A stretch of 64,000 nt of DNA from contig JABIDL010000010.1 in NCBI GenBank assembly GCA_018651745.1, forward strand, positions 62,001 to 126,000, in the 5' to 3' direction. Under the pieces are notes generated by a model that saw nothing but the letters and a program-made list of their open reading frames with translations, was not told where the DNA came from and did no database searches. This stretch comes from Candidatus Neomarinimicrobiota bacterium. Lineage in GTDB: Bacteria > Fidelibacterota > Marinisomatia > Marinisomatales > TCS55. Each line of letters opens with the position of its first letter. The first letter of the stretch is position 1. The translations under genes were made by a program, and so were the position numbers. Positions 53,892-63,207 of the stretch are shown one piece after another.

Positions 53892-55502
53892 ATGAAATAT
53901 TTTATGTTAGTTACATTTGTACTGCCAATACTGTTGGTAGCTCAAAGAGTGGACGAGGTCGTTGAAGAGATTGGAGAAGGTGCCGAAGAAGTTGGAGAGC
54001 AACTGGGTGAAACATTTAAAGATAATCATGAAAACGAATATGATGATGTGAATGATGAACCAAAAACTGCAATTGAATGGCAGCATGAAGAGGACACTAT
54101 CACGGACGAAATCATTTTTTATAAAGATCATGTGATTGTTTCGGGAGAAGTTTCTTATGATAATATCCGGATCATCGGCGGCGATTTGATTGTGGATGGT
54201 ACCGTCAAAGGCAAGATTACCTTGATCGGAGGTGACGCTAGGTTGAATGAAACTGCAGTGTTGGATGGTCAAATTGTTGTGGTTGGCGGAAAAGTCCAGA
54301 AACATGGCAATGTGGTAATCAATGGGAAAATCATTGAAAGCAATATAAAAGAAGGATTGCTGTACCGCGAAACTGATCCTGAGGAAAATATTCAGGGTAC
54401 CTCTGATTTTGAATTGGAAGAGCGGTCGGAACGTGCGAGAAAAAGCTGGATTCATCCTGAGGGACTCACCTTTGTATATAATAGAAATGAAGGACTTCTT
54501 CTTAATTTTTTTCACAAACGCTGGGATCGCCGTTCCCTGTCTAGTTTTAGGATTACATCATCGATGGGTGTTCGTATGAAGCCACATCATACGCCCGATT
54601 ATACAGGGAGACTAACCATGGAAAAAACGTTTGGGCTTAACCGAAACATTACCGTATTCGGAAGTGGATTTAAAGAAAGCCGAACCGATGATGCTTACCG
54701 ATTGCCACAGATAGAAAACACCTTAGCATCTTTCCTTGGCAAACAGGATTTTTACGACCGATGGGATGAGATTGGATGGGAGGCTGGTTTTGGATTAGAT
54801 ATTTCCCGGTTGAAAATTAAAGCTGCGTATAGCGAGGCTAGTCATGATTCAATATCTGTCGCAGATATCTGGAGTTTGTTTGAAAAAAACAGAATTTTGA
54901 GAGAAAATGTCCCGGTTATTCATTTGGAAAAAGTGAAAACAACCGAGGTGACCGCTGCATTCAGAACCAAAGATTACCATCCGTTAAATAATGGACTCGC
55001 ACTTTTTGCTCAATCTGAATGGTATAAAACCAATTTGGATTCAGGACAGCAAGTTAATAGAATTATGGCTATGGGAATCCTGAATTGGGAAATTGCCGAA
55101 GGGATTGTTCTCAGAACCCGTTTGATGGGTGGCACATCCACTGGCGACCTCCTCCCGCACCGGGATTTCGGCGTTGGTGGAATTGGATCTGTGAGCGCAC
55201 ATCCTTACAAAGATCAAACAGGAAACCAATTTGTACAAAGCAATGTGGAATTTATCATTACACCTGAATTCACTGATTCAGAATGGTTGGTAAAATTATT
55301 TGCAGATGGGGGTCATGCGTGGGACAAATCTGACTATGCATTTGAGATTGAAAAAATAAAAACCTCCGCCATTACGTCGGTTGGTATTGGTATTGGAAAC
55401 GGTGACGGGGATGATGATCTCAACTTTATAGTAAACATAGCCAAACCAATGAATGCTGGTGGGGAAATTGAAACAACCGTAAGAGTTAATTACAATTTTT
55501 AA
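53892..55502 (+). CDS. Bactofilin-like domain fused to an outer-membrane beta-barrel
   Basis: 536 residues with a signal peptide (ending LLVAQ). An acidic Val/Glu/Gly-rich linker (VDEVVEEIGEGAEEVGEQLG) is followed at about 80-150 by a bactofilin-like set of short repeats (IIGGDLIVDGTVKGKITLIGG; AVLDGQIVVVGGKVQKHG). The C-terminal 350 residues look like a BamA/surface-antigen barrel (LRTRLMGGTSTGD, FGVGGIGSVSAHP, FADGGHAWDKSDY) ending VRVNYNF with terminal Phe. I do not know this combination. It may assemble at the outer membrane. Three bases after the DUF4097 gene. Confidence 0.72.
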   Translation: MKYFMLVTFVLPILLVAQRVDEVVEEIGEGAEEVGEQLGETFKDNHENEYDDVNDEPKTAIEWQHEEDTITDEIIFYKDHVIVSGEVSYDNIRIIGGDLIVDGTVKGKITLIGGDARLNETAVLDGQIVVVGGKVQKHGNVVINGKIIESNIKEGLLYRETDPEENIQGTSDFELEERSERARKSWIHPEGLTFVYNRNEGLLLNFFHKRWDRRSLSSFRITSSMGVRMKPHHTPDYTGRLTMEKTFGLNRNITVFGSGFKESRTDDAYRLPQIENTLASFLGKQDFYDRWDEIGWEAGFGLDISRLKIKAAYSEASHDSISVADIWSLFEKNRILRENVPVIHLEKVKTTEVTAAFRTKDYHPLNNGLALFAQSEWYKTNLDSGQQVNRIMAMGILNWEIAEGIVLRTRLMGGTSTGDLLPHRDFGVGGIGSVSAHPYKDQTGNQFVQSNVEFIITPEFTDSEWLVKLFADGGHAWDKSDYAFEIEKIKTSAITSVGIGIGNGDGDDDLNFIVNIAKPMNAGGEIETTVRVNYNF

Positions 55503-55514
55503 GGATGTTTTAAG

Positions 55515-56456
55515 ATGAGGCCAAATCATTATTTCATTTCAATCCTTTTTTCCATAAGTCTTTCATTCGGACAAGGATTACGGGAATTGCCAAAACTGGA
55601 TAGGAATGTTCCATCCTCTGATTCAACGCAATATGATTCAGATAATAAAGTACGTGATTATTATCATTTTCGGATGGAAGATGATGAAATGTTAGATGTC
55701 AATGTTCAATATGGGTTTGGGGAGCTCAATCTAAAAGCCAATCAACATGATCACCGATTTGATGGCTCTGTTTTATATTTACCAAGTTTTGTTACTCCAA
55801 ATATCACATATCAAACAACAGCCGGCGAAGGGTCGCTATTTATTGGACTGCCTCAAAAATCGGGGAAAACGTATCCTACTGCATTCCATAGGTGGAAAAG
55901 CGAAATTGGCAATGAATTTCATAATGAAGCTGAATTTATGCTACCGCCTGCCATCCCCTTAAATTTAACTGTTGATTTCGGGCTCGGAGAAGCAGAAGTA
56001 GATTTTTCTACCCTTACAATAAACTATTTGGATATGAATTGCGGGCTCGGGACCATGGAAGTTTCAATGACAAGGCCAAACAAAACCATCGCAGAATATC
56101 TTACTATTGATACCGGGCTGGGCGAATTTGAAGGTGAAGGATTAGGAAATTTTCGCGCGAAACGAGTTTCCATCGACGTAGGTATGGGATCAGCCGAAAT
56201 TGATATGAGAGGAAAAAATCTTGTTGATATGGAAATAGATATTTCGGTAGGATTGGGTTCTATGGAATTAATTTTACCCGAAAAAGCAAATATTCGCATT
56301 GCTGCAGATCATAATTTTTTATCTTCTGTAACTGTCCATAACCTCCAGAAAAGTAGGAGCGGCTGGGTGAGTGATGAATGGAAAGAAGGACTTCCAACTA
56401 TTAATGTAGATGCAAACGTTGGCATGGGATCGATTGAGATTAGAGTTCGGAACTAG
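55515..56456 (+). CDS. Toast-rack/LiaF-like secreted protein
   Basis: 313 residues. A signal peptide (to about SFGQ) is followed by alternating glycine-rich beta units: LDVNVQYGFGELNLKA, LTVDFGLGEAEVDF, LDMNCGLGTMEVSM, IDTGLGEFEGEGLGNF, IDVGMGSAEIDM, ISVGLGSMELILPE, NVGMGSIEIRVRN. This resembles the toast-rack and LiaF C-terminal domains of envelope-stress systems. It closes the five-gene operon, and its tag stop overlaps that of the convergent Rieske gene. Confidence 0.8.
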   Translation: MRPNHYFISILFSISLSFGQGLRELPKLDRNVPSSDSTQYDSDNKVRDYYHFRMEDDEMLDVNVQYGFGELNLKANQHDHRFDGSVLYLPSFVTPNITYQTTAGEGSLFIGLPQKSGKTYPTAFHRWKSEIGNEFHNEAEFMLPPAIPLNLTVDFGLGEAEVDFSTLTINYLDMNCGLGTMEVSMTRPNKTIAEYLTIDTGLGEFEGEGLGNFRAKRVSIDVGMGSAEIDMRGKNLVDMEIDISVGLGSMELILPEKANIRIAADHNFLSSVTVHNLQKSRSGWVSDEWKEGLPTINVDANVGMGSIEIRVRN

Positions 56457-56758
56457 TCCGGACTCATATCGAGATACACAACGCCTTCTACTTCCTTTAC
56501 GGGATACTCCACAATTTTAATATTCGGATTTTGCACAGCACAACCGTCTTTTATCCCAAATTCCCATAAATGAAATTTGCATTGGACAGACTCGTTTTTT
56601 ATATGTCCGTCTGCTAAGGATGCGCCGCGGTGCGGGCAGCGGTTATCCCAGGCGAACAATTTCCCTCCGACGTTAAACACGGCAATTGGGGTGTCTTCCA
56701 CCATAATTAGTTTGGACGATTTTTCTGGAAGTTCAGTTTTTAGACAGACTTTGATCAT
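56453..56758 (-). CDS. Rieske-type 2Fe-2S ferredoxin
   Basis: 101 residues. The cluster ligands are Cys41 and His43 in CPHRGASL and Cys60 and His63 in CKFHLWEF. It is a small soluble Rieske protein like those serving dioxygenases or nitrite reductases; no such partner is adjacent. Its stop overlaps the toast-rack gene by four bases in convergent orientation. Confidence 0.92.
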   Translation of the reverse strand: MIKVCLKTELPEKSSKLIMVEDTPIAVFNVGGKLFAWDNRCPHRGASLADGHIKNESVQCKFHLWEFGIKDGCAVQNPNIKIVEYPVKEVEGVVYLDMSPD

Positions 56759-56808
56759 TTTAAAAGAGGAATAAAATTGAGGCGTATTTTACATTCCGTC
56801 TTTTGTTA

Positions 56809-57468
56809 TTAAATCAATGATAACACTTCAGATACTAATTTTTCAATTCCGGTGGCGGCTTCTTTTATGGACTTAGCTTCCATGTAGGCTGGAGTTGATA
56901 CGATTTTCTTTTCCTTGTCTACCACAAATCCCTCGACAGGACACATCACATGATTGGCGCCCATTGCATTTATATCATTCCCTGTCTGTTCGTTAAACCC
57001 AATGGTTAAATCAACTTTCTCGTCTTTTTCGCCCATTACTTTTGCCATCATCGCCGGTGCAATGCAGATGACGCCTATCGGTTTTCCTGCATCATGTACT
57101 TCTGATATCAACCGGGATACATCCGGATTGACCGAACATTCTGGCCCTGCCATTGCATAATCGCATAAGTTTTTAGCTACACCAAATCCGCCGGGGAAAA
57201 TAAGAGCGTCCAAATTATCACCTTTCACGACTGCAATATCTTTAATGTCGCCTCTGGCAATGCGAGCGGATTCAATCAGCACATTCCGTGACTCTTCCAT
57301 TTCTTCGCCAGTTGCATGATTGATTACATGCAAATGATCAATATTGGGTGCCATCATCACTGTTTCTGCGCCGGCTCGGTCTAGCTCCAACATCGTGATA
57401 ACGGTTTCATGAATTTCTGATCCGTCATTTACGCCACATCCTGATAATACTAATCCAACTATTGGCAT
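56809..57468 (-). CDS. elbB: ElbB-like glyoxalase (DJ-1/PfpI superfamily)
   Basis: 219 residues. Family features are VGLVLSGCGVNDGSEIHETVITMLELDRAGAE, MMAPNIDHLHVINHATGEEM, RNVLIESARIARGDIKD, LIFPGGFGVAKNLCDYA, and the nucleophile region GVICIAPAMMAKVMG. ElbB proteins have weak glyoxalase activity and an unsettled physiological role. It lies 20 bases downstream of queG on the same strand. Confidence 0.93.
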   Translation of the reverse strand: MPIVGLVLSGCGVNDGSEIHETVITMLELDRAGAETVMMAPNIDHLHVINHATGEEMEESRNVLIESARIARGDIKDIAVVKGDNLDALIFPGGFGVAKNLCDYAMAGPECSVNPDVSRLISEVHDAGKPIGVICIAPAMMAKVMGEKDEKVDLTIGFNEQTGNDINAMGANHVMCPVEGFVVDKEKKIVSTPAYMEAKSIKEAATGIEKLVSEVLSLI

Positions 57469-57488
57469 TTTTCTACCTCACATTCATA

Positions 57489-58418
57489 TTATTTAAGCAA
57501 AAGATTGGCTTCAATATTCCGTTTCAAACCCGAAAACTTTGTCCGTTTCACTGCTGATCCATTAAACAATTTACGAAATGTTTCTTCATCAAGTGAATTC
57601 CAATCTTCGTCCGTGTAGTTCAATATTTCAGATCTAGGTTGAAATGCCAGCTCATCTGAAGATGTTCCAAATTTTTGATTCCAGGGGCAACCTTCCTGAC
57701 AAATATCGCAGCCGTAGATCCAATCGTGTAATTCTGAATGTTTATGAGGCAAATCTCCGCGATGTTCAATAGTTAAATAAGAAATGCACTTCCCGGCATC
57801 GATCTTATATTCCTCAATGGCTTGTGTCGGACAGGCATCAATGCAGGCGGTACAAGTTCCGCAAAGATCTTCAGAAAAGGGCTTATCAGCTTCCAATTCA
57901 ATATCTAAAATCAGTTCTCCCAAAAAGAACCAGCTACCATAATCGCGGCTAATCAAATTCGTATGTTTCCCCTGCCATCCTAATCCAGCCTTCTGAGCCC
58001 ATACTTTTTCCATAACCGGAGAAGTATCTACACATACAATTCCCTTAACTTCCGGTGTTTTAGTTTTTAACCAAGCAAGCAATTGAAAGAGTTTAGATTT
58101 TAATACGTCATGGTAATCATCTCCCCAGGCATAATTGCTGAGTTTATAATTCGAGGTTAAATCTTTCTGATCGTGACCTGAATGGTACACCATGGCAACA
58201 GAAACAACAGATTTGGCTTCTGGAAAATATTTAAATATATCTCCCCGTTCATTTTCCCGCTTCACTATCCATTCCATGCTGCCGTGATGTCCTTTTTGCA
58301 GCCATGAATCTAAATTAGCTTTTTCTTGGGGAGTGAAAACTGCTTGTGCAATACCGACTTTTTGGAAACCGAGATCTATGGCTGTGGTTTTGATAGAAAC
58401 TGATAATCCAATGTCCAT
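57489..58418 (-). CDS. queG: Epoxyqueuosine reductase QueG
   Basis: 309 residues. Two 4Fe-4S motifs are CGTCTACIDACPTQAI and CDICQEGCPWNQKF. Other family features are LDSWLQKGHHGSMEWIVKRE, YAWGDDYHDVLKSKLFQLL, DTSPVMEKVWAQKAGLGWQGKHTNLI and YGSWFFLGELI. It makes the final step to queuosine in tRNA and uses cobalamin, which MetH also requires. The C-terminal HEAT-like extension found in some versions is missing, so it is a short form. Confidence 0.94.
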   Translation of the reverse strand: MDIGLSVSIKTTAIDLGFQKVGIAQAVFTPQEKANLDSWLQKGHHGSMEWIVKRENERGDIFKYFPEAKSVVSVAMVYHSGHDQKDLTSNYKLSNYAWGDDYHDVLKSKLFQLLAWLKTKTPEVKGIVCVDTSPVMEKVWAQKAGLGWQGKHTNLISRDYGSWFFLGELILDIELEADKPFSEDLCGTCTACIDACPTQAIEEYKIDAGKCISYLTIEHRGDLPHKHSELHDWIYGCDICQEGCPWNQKFGTSSDELAFQPRSEILNYTDEDWNSLDEETFRKLFNGSAVKRTKFSGLKRNIEANLLLK

Positions 58419-58480
58419 AAATACAATTTACGAGTTGTGGTGTTATGGATGTGGTTGAGTTAAAATTAAAATAAATTGAG

Positions 58481-58996
58481 TTATTTATTCTGGATATCAA
58501 TGATAAGCTGAATAATATCATCAATCTCCGAATCCGGAACACGCCCTTTATAAAGCCCGCGGCAAATGCGATTTTTATCGAGGATAATAATATTATAAGA
58601 GTCTTCTTTCAGGTTCCATGAATTTCTGAGTTTAGCGTCGTAATCGAATAGTACAGTTGTATCAAATTTTTTGGCCTTCGCGCCGCCAATCAGCTGGATT
58701 GCAAAATCTGGTTTCCAAGAAGAAGCGCAGTCTGCGATGCCAATTCCCTTAAATGAATCACGGTCAATGGTTTTATCTACATCAAGTGCAACTTTAATAG
58801 CATCGTTCACATGCTCGTTCATTTCCGATTCATCGGGATCTACATAATTGATTTGTAAAATCATGCCATCCCATTCTTTCATGGTAAACAATTTTTCATC
58901 AGAATCCGGAAACGTCCACTCTGATACTTTATCGCCTACGCGCAATTGTCCAAATGAAAGAGACAACAAAAATGATATAGAAAAAAGAAACCTCAA
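58481..58996 (-). CDS. YtfJ-like secreted thioredoxin-fold protein
   Basis: 171 residues with signal peptide (SISFLLSLSFGQ). The mature part has VGDKVSEWTFPDSDEKLFTMKEWDGMILQINYVDPDES, KGIGIADCASSWKPDFAIQ and NIIILDKNRICRGLYKGRVPDSEI, recalling the YtfJ thioredoxin-like family. The usual CxxC active site is absent, so redox activity is doubtful. It starts six bases after the stop of the upstream barrel gene. Confidence 0.75.
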   Translation of the reverse strand: MRFLFSISFLLSLSFGQLRVGDKVSEWTFPDSDEKLFTMKEWDGMILQINYVDPDESEMNEHVNDAIKVALDVDKTIDRDSFKGIGIADCASSWKPDFAIQLIGGAKAKKFDTTVLFDYDAKLRNSWNLKEDSYNIIILDKNRICRGLYKGRVPDSEIDDIIQLIIDIQNK

Positions 58997-59002
58997 GTAG
59001 AA

Positions 59003-59782
59003 TTAAAAATATTCAATGTAGGTGATTTTTAACTCGCGCGAGAAGTAATCCACCTTGTCATCATCAAAAAGTAAATTATTAAAATCCAGTTCAATGTGCA
59101 GGTGTTCCACAAAAGTCCATCTAATAGCAGCATTCAAGTAGCCACCACGGTTGATAGCAATGGTTTCAGCTGTCATGTCATTTTCATTCATGGCAGCATT
59201 GTATTCACCAAGGATTGAAAATTCAGGATTAAATTCCATGTCAAACCCAAAGAATAAATTTGAGTCATCATCACCATCATCTGTTTCAAGGAAACTGTGA
59301 TTCGCGCCAACATGCAAACCAAGGTTTCCGAGAGGTGTAGTCCAATTTTTAGACAATGAAACAAACGCGCCGTACGCTTTCACATCGTATCGATTGAGGG
59401 AATCGCCCTCATGAAACATCCCAAACCCTTGTGTATTTATCCCGACAGAAATCCCGGGCATCGTCAGATTTTCATCAACGAGTCTATACTTTACATTGGC
59501 TTCGGGGCGCGGGGGCCACTTGAGACTGTCATTCCCGATGATATTCCCCCCGCCATAGGAAAGCCCAAATTGAAAACGATCTGTAATACCAACTGATAAT
59601 CCGGAAGTTAGCGCACCATGTTTTTGGACTCGGGTTTCCAGCGAATAACTTCCTCTTACAAGCGTACCGGCAGTGGGTGCAGTTATCAGTGAAGTAGGTG
59701 CAGGATAGCTAGTTTGAGCGCTAAGAAAAGTTAAAAATACGACGGGCGATAATAATCGCCTTAGTTGGTATGTGAATTTCAT
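59003..59782 (-). CDS. Outer-membrane beta-barrel protein, unknown
   Basis: 259 residues with a signal peptide (LLSPVVFLTFLSAQ). The rest is alternating amphipathic strands (GSYSLETRVQKHG, SVGITDRFQFGLSYGGG, NLGLHVGANHSFLETD, LFFGFDMEFNPEFSILGEYNA, GYLNAAIRWTFVEHLHIELDFNNLL) ending in IEYF with terminal Phe. The pattern suggests an outer-membrane barrel of about 12 strands. No family recognised. Confidence 0.78.
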   Translation of the reverse strand: MKFTYQLRRLLSPVVFLTFLSAQTSYPAPTSLITAPTAGTLVRGSYSLETRVQKHGALTSGLSVGITDRFQFGLSYGGGNIIGNDSLKWPPRPEANVKYRLVDENLTMPGISVGINTQGFGMFHEGDSLNRYDVKAYGAFVSLSKNWTTPLGNLGLHVGANHSFLETDDGDDDSNLFFGFDMEFNPEFSILGEYNAAMNENDMTAETIAINRGGYLNAAIRWTFVEHLHIELDFNNLLFDDDKVDYFSRELKITYIEYF

Positions 59783-59846
59783 GTTCAGAGGTTTGATTAT
59801 TGACTAAGTAATTTACCTAGACAAAAGAAGTAAAAGCAATAGGTCG

Positions 59847-60800
59847 TCAGGGATACAATAAATCACCGTTTCGAGACATAACTGACTGCACTCTATTAAG
59901 AGGTAATCTATAAAGTGATAAATCCTCAGGCAATCGAAACAGGACTTCTTCCCCTAAAACATTCACCACATCTGCCATATAATCTTCTCCGGTTGAAAGT
60001 CTAATTCTGTCCCAATCCATTTTAGGAATAAATGCTACTGTATTCGATTGTTGTTTAGTTCGAAGCAAATCTTCAATAATTAAATCGACTTCATCTAATG
60101 TATTTCCTGTTCGCGGGAATGCCGTTTTGTAGAGTTGGTCTGCCGGTGCCTGTTCCAATACCATATGGCTCACTAAAGATCCATCTTTCCCATATTCCCA
60201 AATTTGGTTTTTTTCTGTCATCAAATTGTAATGATACGCGAACCTACGAATGATGGAATTATTTGGGATAGACCTCCAAATTTCCTCAGAAAGAAATCCG
60301 AGGTGATCGTAACGAAAATCTATCCTTCCATAGAATGTTTGGTCAATAGCACGAAATTCAATGGAATGAATCTGGTCTGCGAGACCTACTTTGAATATGG
60401 ATTCTTGAGCAATTGCCTGAAAAGCTGATTGTGCAGGAGTACTGTATTTTCTAAACTCGTTTGACCACGATTCTTCATTGCCATATCGGACGAGTTCAAT
60501 CACTTTTTGATTTTCATTCAGTGTCGCTTTTTTCTGAAGACTCCCATCCTGCCTGTACGAATACATTTCCTGCGATGATATAATTCCGTGTTCGTTAATA
60601 CTGCTTTTGAGGAGCGGGTTGCCTATTTCATCATAGGCAACTTCGATGTGTTTAGTTTTATGACGCGCAGAAGCGGACATGGTATTCCCGGAAATAAAAT
60701 CTAAATCGGAAGCAAAAAATTTGAGAGACATTGCCTCTTGCCCTGTAATCATTCCGGTAAATAGTGCAGAAGTAAATAAAATAGAAATGTGAAAATTCAT
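59847..60800 (-). CDS. Secreted hypothetical protein with YD-like motifs
   Basis: 317 residues with a signal peptide (FTSALFTGMITGQ). The middle has loosely repeated YD/RHS-like stretches: VAYDEIGNPLLKSS, YSYRQDGSLQKKA, RYDHLGFLSEEIW, IWEYGKDGSLVSHM. The C-terminal part (VAFIPKMDWDRIRLSTGEDYMADVVNVLGEEVLFRLPEDL) is not recognised. It overlaps the start-distal end of the lipoprotein gene by one base and is the last gene of a four-gene minus-strand run. Confidence 0.7.
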   Translation of the reverse strand: MNFHISILFTSALFTGMITGQEAMSLKFFASDLDFISGNTMSASARHKTKHIEVAYDEIGNPLLKSSINEHGIISSQEMYSYRQDGSLQKKATLNENQKVIELVRYGNEESWSNEFRKYSTPAQSAFQAIAQESIFKVGLADQIHSIEFRAIDQTFYGRIDFRYDHLGFLSEEIWRSIPNNSIIRRFAYHYNLMTEKNQIWEYGKDGSLVSHMVLEQAPADQLYKTAFPRTGNTLDEVDLIIEDLLRTKQQSNTVAFIPKMDWDRIRLSTGEDYMADVVNVLGEEVLFRLPEDLSLYRLPLNRVQSVMSRNGDLLYP

Positions 60801-62206
60801 TAATCTATTGGCTCTAAGTCTTCATCTAATTGATTAGATAGCTGGTACCGAAAAATGCTTCCTTGGGCCGGATCGCATACATAAATCATACCTCTATTGT
60901 CCACGGTTATTGCTTTGGGATTAATAAGATCTTCATGCGATTCTTTTACATAAAAAGTATCCACCAGAGAAGAATCATTTCCAGATACAACCCAATACGA
61001 TGTATCAATTATCATTGACTCTACGCCTGCTTTTAAGAAAAACATCCCGGAGGAATTGTACACCTGGAGTTCTTTGGATCCTGTATTTGCAACGTATACA
61101 AATTGATTTTGATCTACTGCAACGTCGTAAGGTTTATTAAATCGTGTCAAAAAAGTATCAACACTGGAAGCATTAACTATAAGAGTCGTGTCCCAAAGAT
61201 CCATGATATCATTCGACCCGGGTTGAAAGACCGAGGGATAAATCATCCATGCATTTGCGGAGACAGGACGGATTTTATGCACAGGGAAACTCTCACCATG
61301 CTGTGCAAAATAAATGTTTCCATCGCTATCGACATCAATTCCCGTGGGATCATCAATGGTGCCGGCGCCCGATCCACTACTAATTGCTGTGTGCCCGAAA
61401 ACACCGCGATGCACCCAAACAGAATCACCTGTTAAAAGTTTTATGAAATGGGTTTTTTCATAATCAATACGAATCATTCTTTGATGGAATCCGTCCAATA
61501 CATAAATGAAATTGGATTCGTCATCTGTAGCAGAAAGTCCTGTGAAGATAGACTTTTCACTCGCATAATAAGTGTCTTTATATGAATGGGTGAGGTTAGA
61601 CCCATCGTAAAAAATATGTGGAGACGTTAGTGAATCTTTCACATTCTGCGACGTTGTCCATGTAAATTCATACGGTTCCCATTCTTCGTCATTGATTACG
61701 TCAAACCAGTCATCCGATCCTGAAACTGCTTGAAACGAATCACCGGTGGTACTATTAATAAAGGTTCCTGTCGAGGCGACCGATTGAATGCCAATGTGAT
61801 CCCAAAGCTGGTTCCAACGATAAACTCTATTGGATCCATCAATAAAAAACACATTCATTTTTTTGTCCACATCCACGTCAATCGGGTAAATCAGGGAATC
61901 TTCCTCGGAAGTTAAATTTTTGAGAGAATCAAACCCTGTAACAATATCGCCTCCTTGAGAAAGAACCACAATCGCGTTCCCTGCTGAATCTGCAATAAAG
62001 ATACGGCCATCTTGCGCAATGGATATTTCTGTCGGTGTTACAAAACCATAAGATGCATCCCATACAGGACTGATGGCAAGATAGGTTGTATCTCCAGCAG
62101 TAAAATCAACATTTTTATTGATATTATCAGGAAATGCCATTTTCTCTATACATGCAAATTGTACTATCAGAATTGCGGACGCTGAAATTTGGATTAGCCG
62201 CTTCAT
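60800..62206 (-). CDS. NHL-repeat lipoprotein
   Basis: 468 residues. The N-terminus ends in a lipobox-like QFAC (Cys19), giving a lipoprotein. NHL/propeller blades are PTEISIAQDGRIFIADSAGNAIVVLS, PIDVDVDKKMNVFFIDGSNRVYRW, PTGIDVDSDGNIYFAQHGE, PYDVAVDQNQFVYVANTGSKELQVYN and PKAITVDNRGMIYVCDPAQGSIFRY. Such propellers bind ligands or proteins at the surface. It overlaps both neighbours by one base, so it is translated with the PorV-like gene. Confidence 0.82.
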   Translation of the reverse strand: MKRLIQISASAILIVQFACIEKMAFPDNINKNVDFTAGDTTYLAISPVWDASYGFVTPTEISIAQDGRIFIADSAGNAIVVLSQGGDIVTGFDSLKNLTSEEDSLIYPIDVDVDKKMNVFFIDGSNRVYRWNQLWDHIGIQSVASTGTFINSTTGDSFQAVSGSDDWFDVINDEEWEPYEFTWTTSQNVKDSLTSPHIFYDGSNLTHSYKDTYYASEKSIFTGLSATDDESNFIYVLDGFHQRMIRIDYEKTHFIKLLTGDSVWVHRGVFGHTAISSGSGAGTIDDPTGIDVDSDGNIYFAQHGESFPVHKIRPVSANAWMIYPSVFQPGSNDIMDLWDTTLIVNASSVDTFLTRFNKPYDVAVDQNQFVYVANTGSKELQVYNSSGMFFLKAGVESMIIDTSYWVVSGNDSSLVDTFYVKESHEDLINPKAITVDNRGMIYVCDPAQGSIFRYQLSNQLDEDLEPID

Positions 62207-63207
62207 CAGAATCCTATATTAAAGCTGATCCTGTGTGGATCGGATAGATGTTTAAAATTTGCAAATGCATAATCTATTCTAAGTGAAATGGGGCCAAGTG
62301 GCACATAAAACCCAGCTCCAAAGGATAAATCTTCTTCTTCGTTATTAAATTTATACCCTGCGCGCAAAGCTAAAGATTTGTATAAAATATATTCCATTCC
62401 CATTACGACATTTTCCGCATTATCAACAGGATGGTTTAATTGAAATGATGAAGTTAGACTTTGGTGTTTTGCGGAAAATAACTCCATCGCAATTCCAACT
62501 CGGAAAACGGTCGGTGGTGAAAACTGTTCGAACTCTGATTCGATGAGAGTTTCATCCCCAGTACTTTTATCTATAATTCGCCTTTGGTATGTACCTTTCG
62601 GACTAGTCTGGGTACCAAAATTCGATAGTGCTGCAGAAAACCTTAACGATTTGAAGCCAGTCCAATAATACGTTCCAAGATCTATCAAAACAGAATTCAT
62701 ATCATGCCCTGCCAGATTTTCCTGAACGTGCTTTAGCGTAAGCCCAAAGCTGAATCTGTCCGTCATTTTTACACCATAAGTCAGCCCAATAAACCTGTCC
62801 TGGAATATGAAATAATTCCCGGTTCCATGCGGCATGAATTCTGTGGTTTCCATCATCGGTTCCATATGCAAGATTCCCGCTGAAAGTCCAATAAAATGAT
62901 TCCCTCTGATGCGAGAAGAAATGGAAGCATAATCGTAATTAATATCTGAGGGCCATTGTATTCTACTCGTGGATATTTGTCTAGAGCTAAATTGTGCAAT
63001 GGTTGCCGGATTGTAAAACATTGACCCCGCATCTTGATTCAGAGCTACAACAGCTTCTCCCATCCCGACTGCACGAGCGCTTACTCCAATTTTTAAAAAT
63101 GAAAAAATGGATGTTCCGGATCGTTGTCCACCCAATATCGGAAATAAATTCTGTGCAGATCCAAAAGAAAATCCGACAATTAGAAAAATAAATCCAAATC
63201 GCTTCAT
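62206..63207 (-). CDS. PorV/PorQ-like outer-membrane protein
   Basis: 333 residues with a signal peptide (FLIVGFSFGSAQ). The start SIFSFLKIGVSARAVGMGEAVVALNQDAGSMFYNPATIA is the PorV/PorQ/UPF0164 signature. Later parts are barrel strands: FIGLTYGVKMTDRFSFGLTLKHVQE, SFQLNHPVDNAENVVMGMEYILYKSLALRAGYKF, FGAGFYVPLGPISLRIDYAF ending FNIGF. In Bacteroidetes PorV and PorQ belong to type IX secretion, consistent with the sorting domain of the 16211 gene. It overlaps the TonB receptor gene by one base. Confidence 0.85.
   Translation of the reverse strand: MKRFGFIFLIVGFSFGSAQNLFPILGGQRSGTSIFSFLKIGVSARAVGMGEAVVALNQDAGSMFYNPATIAQFSSRQISTSRIQWPSDINYDYASISSRIRGNHFIGLSAGILHMEPMMETTEFMPHGTGNYFIFQDRFIGLTYGVKMTDRFSFGLTLKHVQENLAGHDMNSVLIDLGTYYWTGFKSLRFSAALSNFGTQTSPKGTYQRRIIDKSTGDETLIESEFEQFSPPTVFRVGIAMELFSAKHQSLTSSFQLNHPVDNAENVVMGMEYILYKSLALRAGYKFNNEEEDLSFGAGFYVPLGPISLRIDYAFANFKHLSDPHRISFNIGF

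Noticed and set aside
53907-54515. 202-residue minus-strand frame
   Set aside because: Antisense to the bactofilin/barrel gene, unusual composition, no ribosome binding site.
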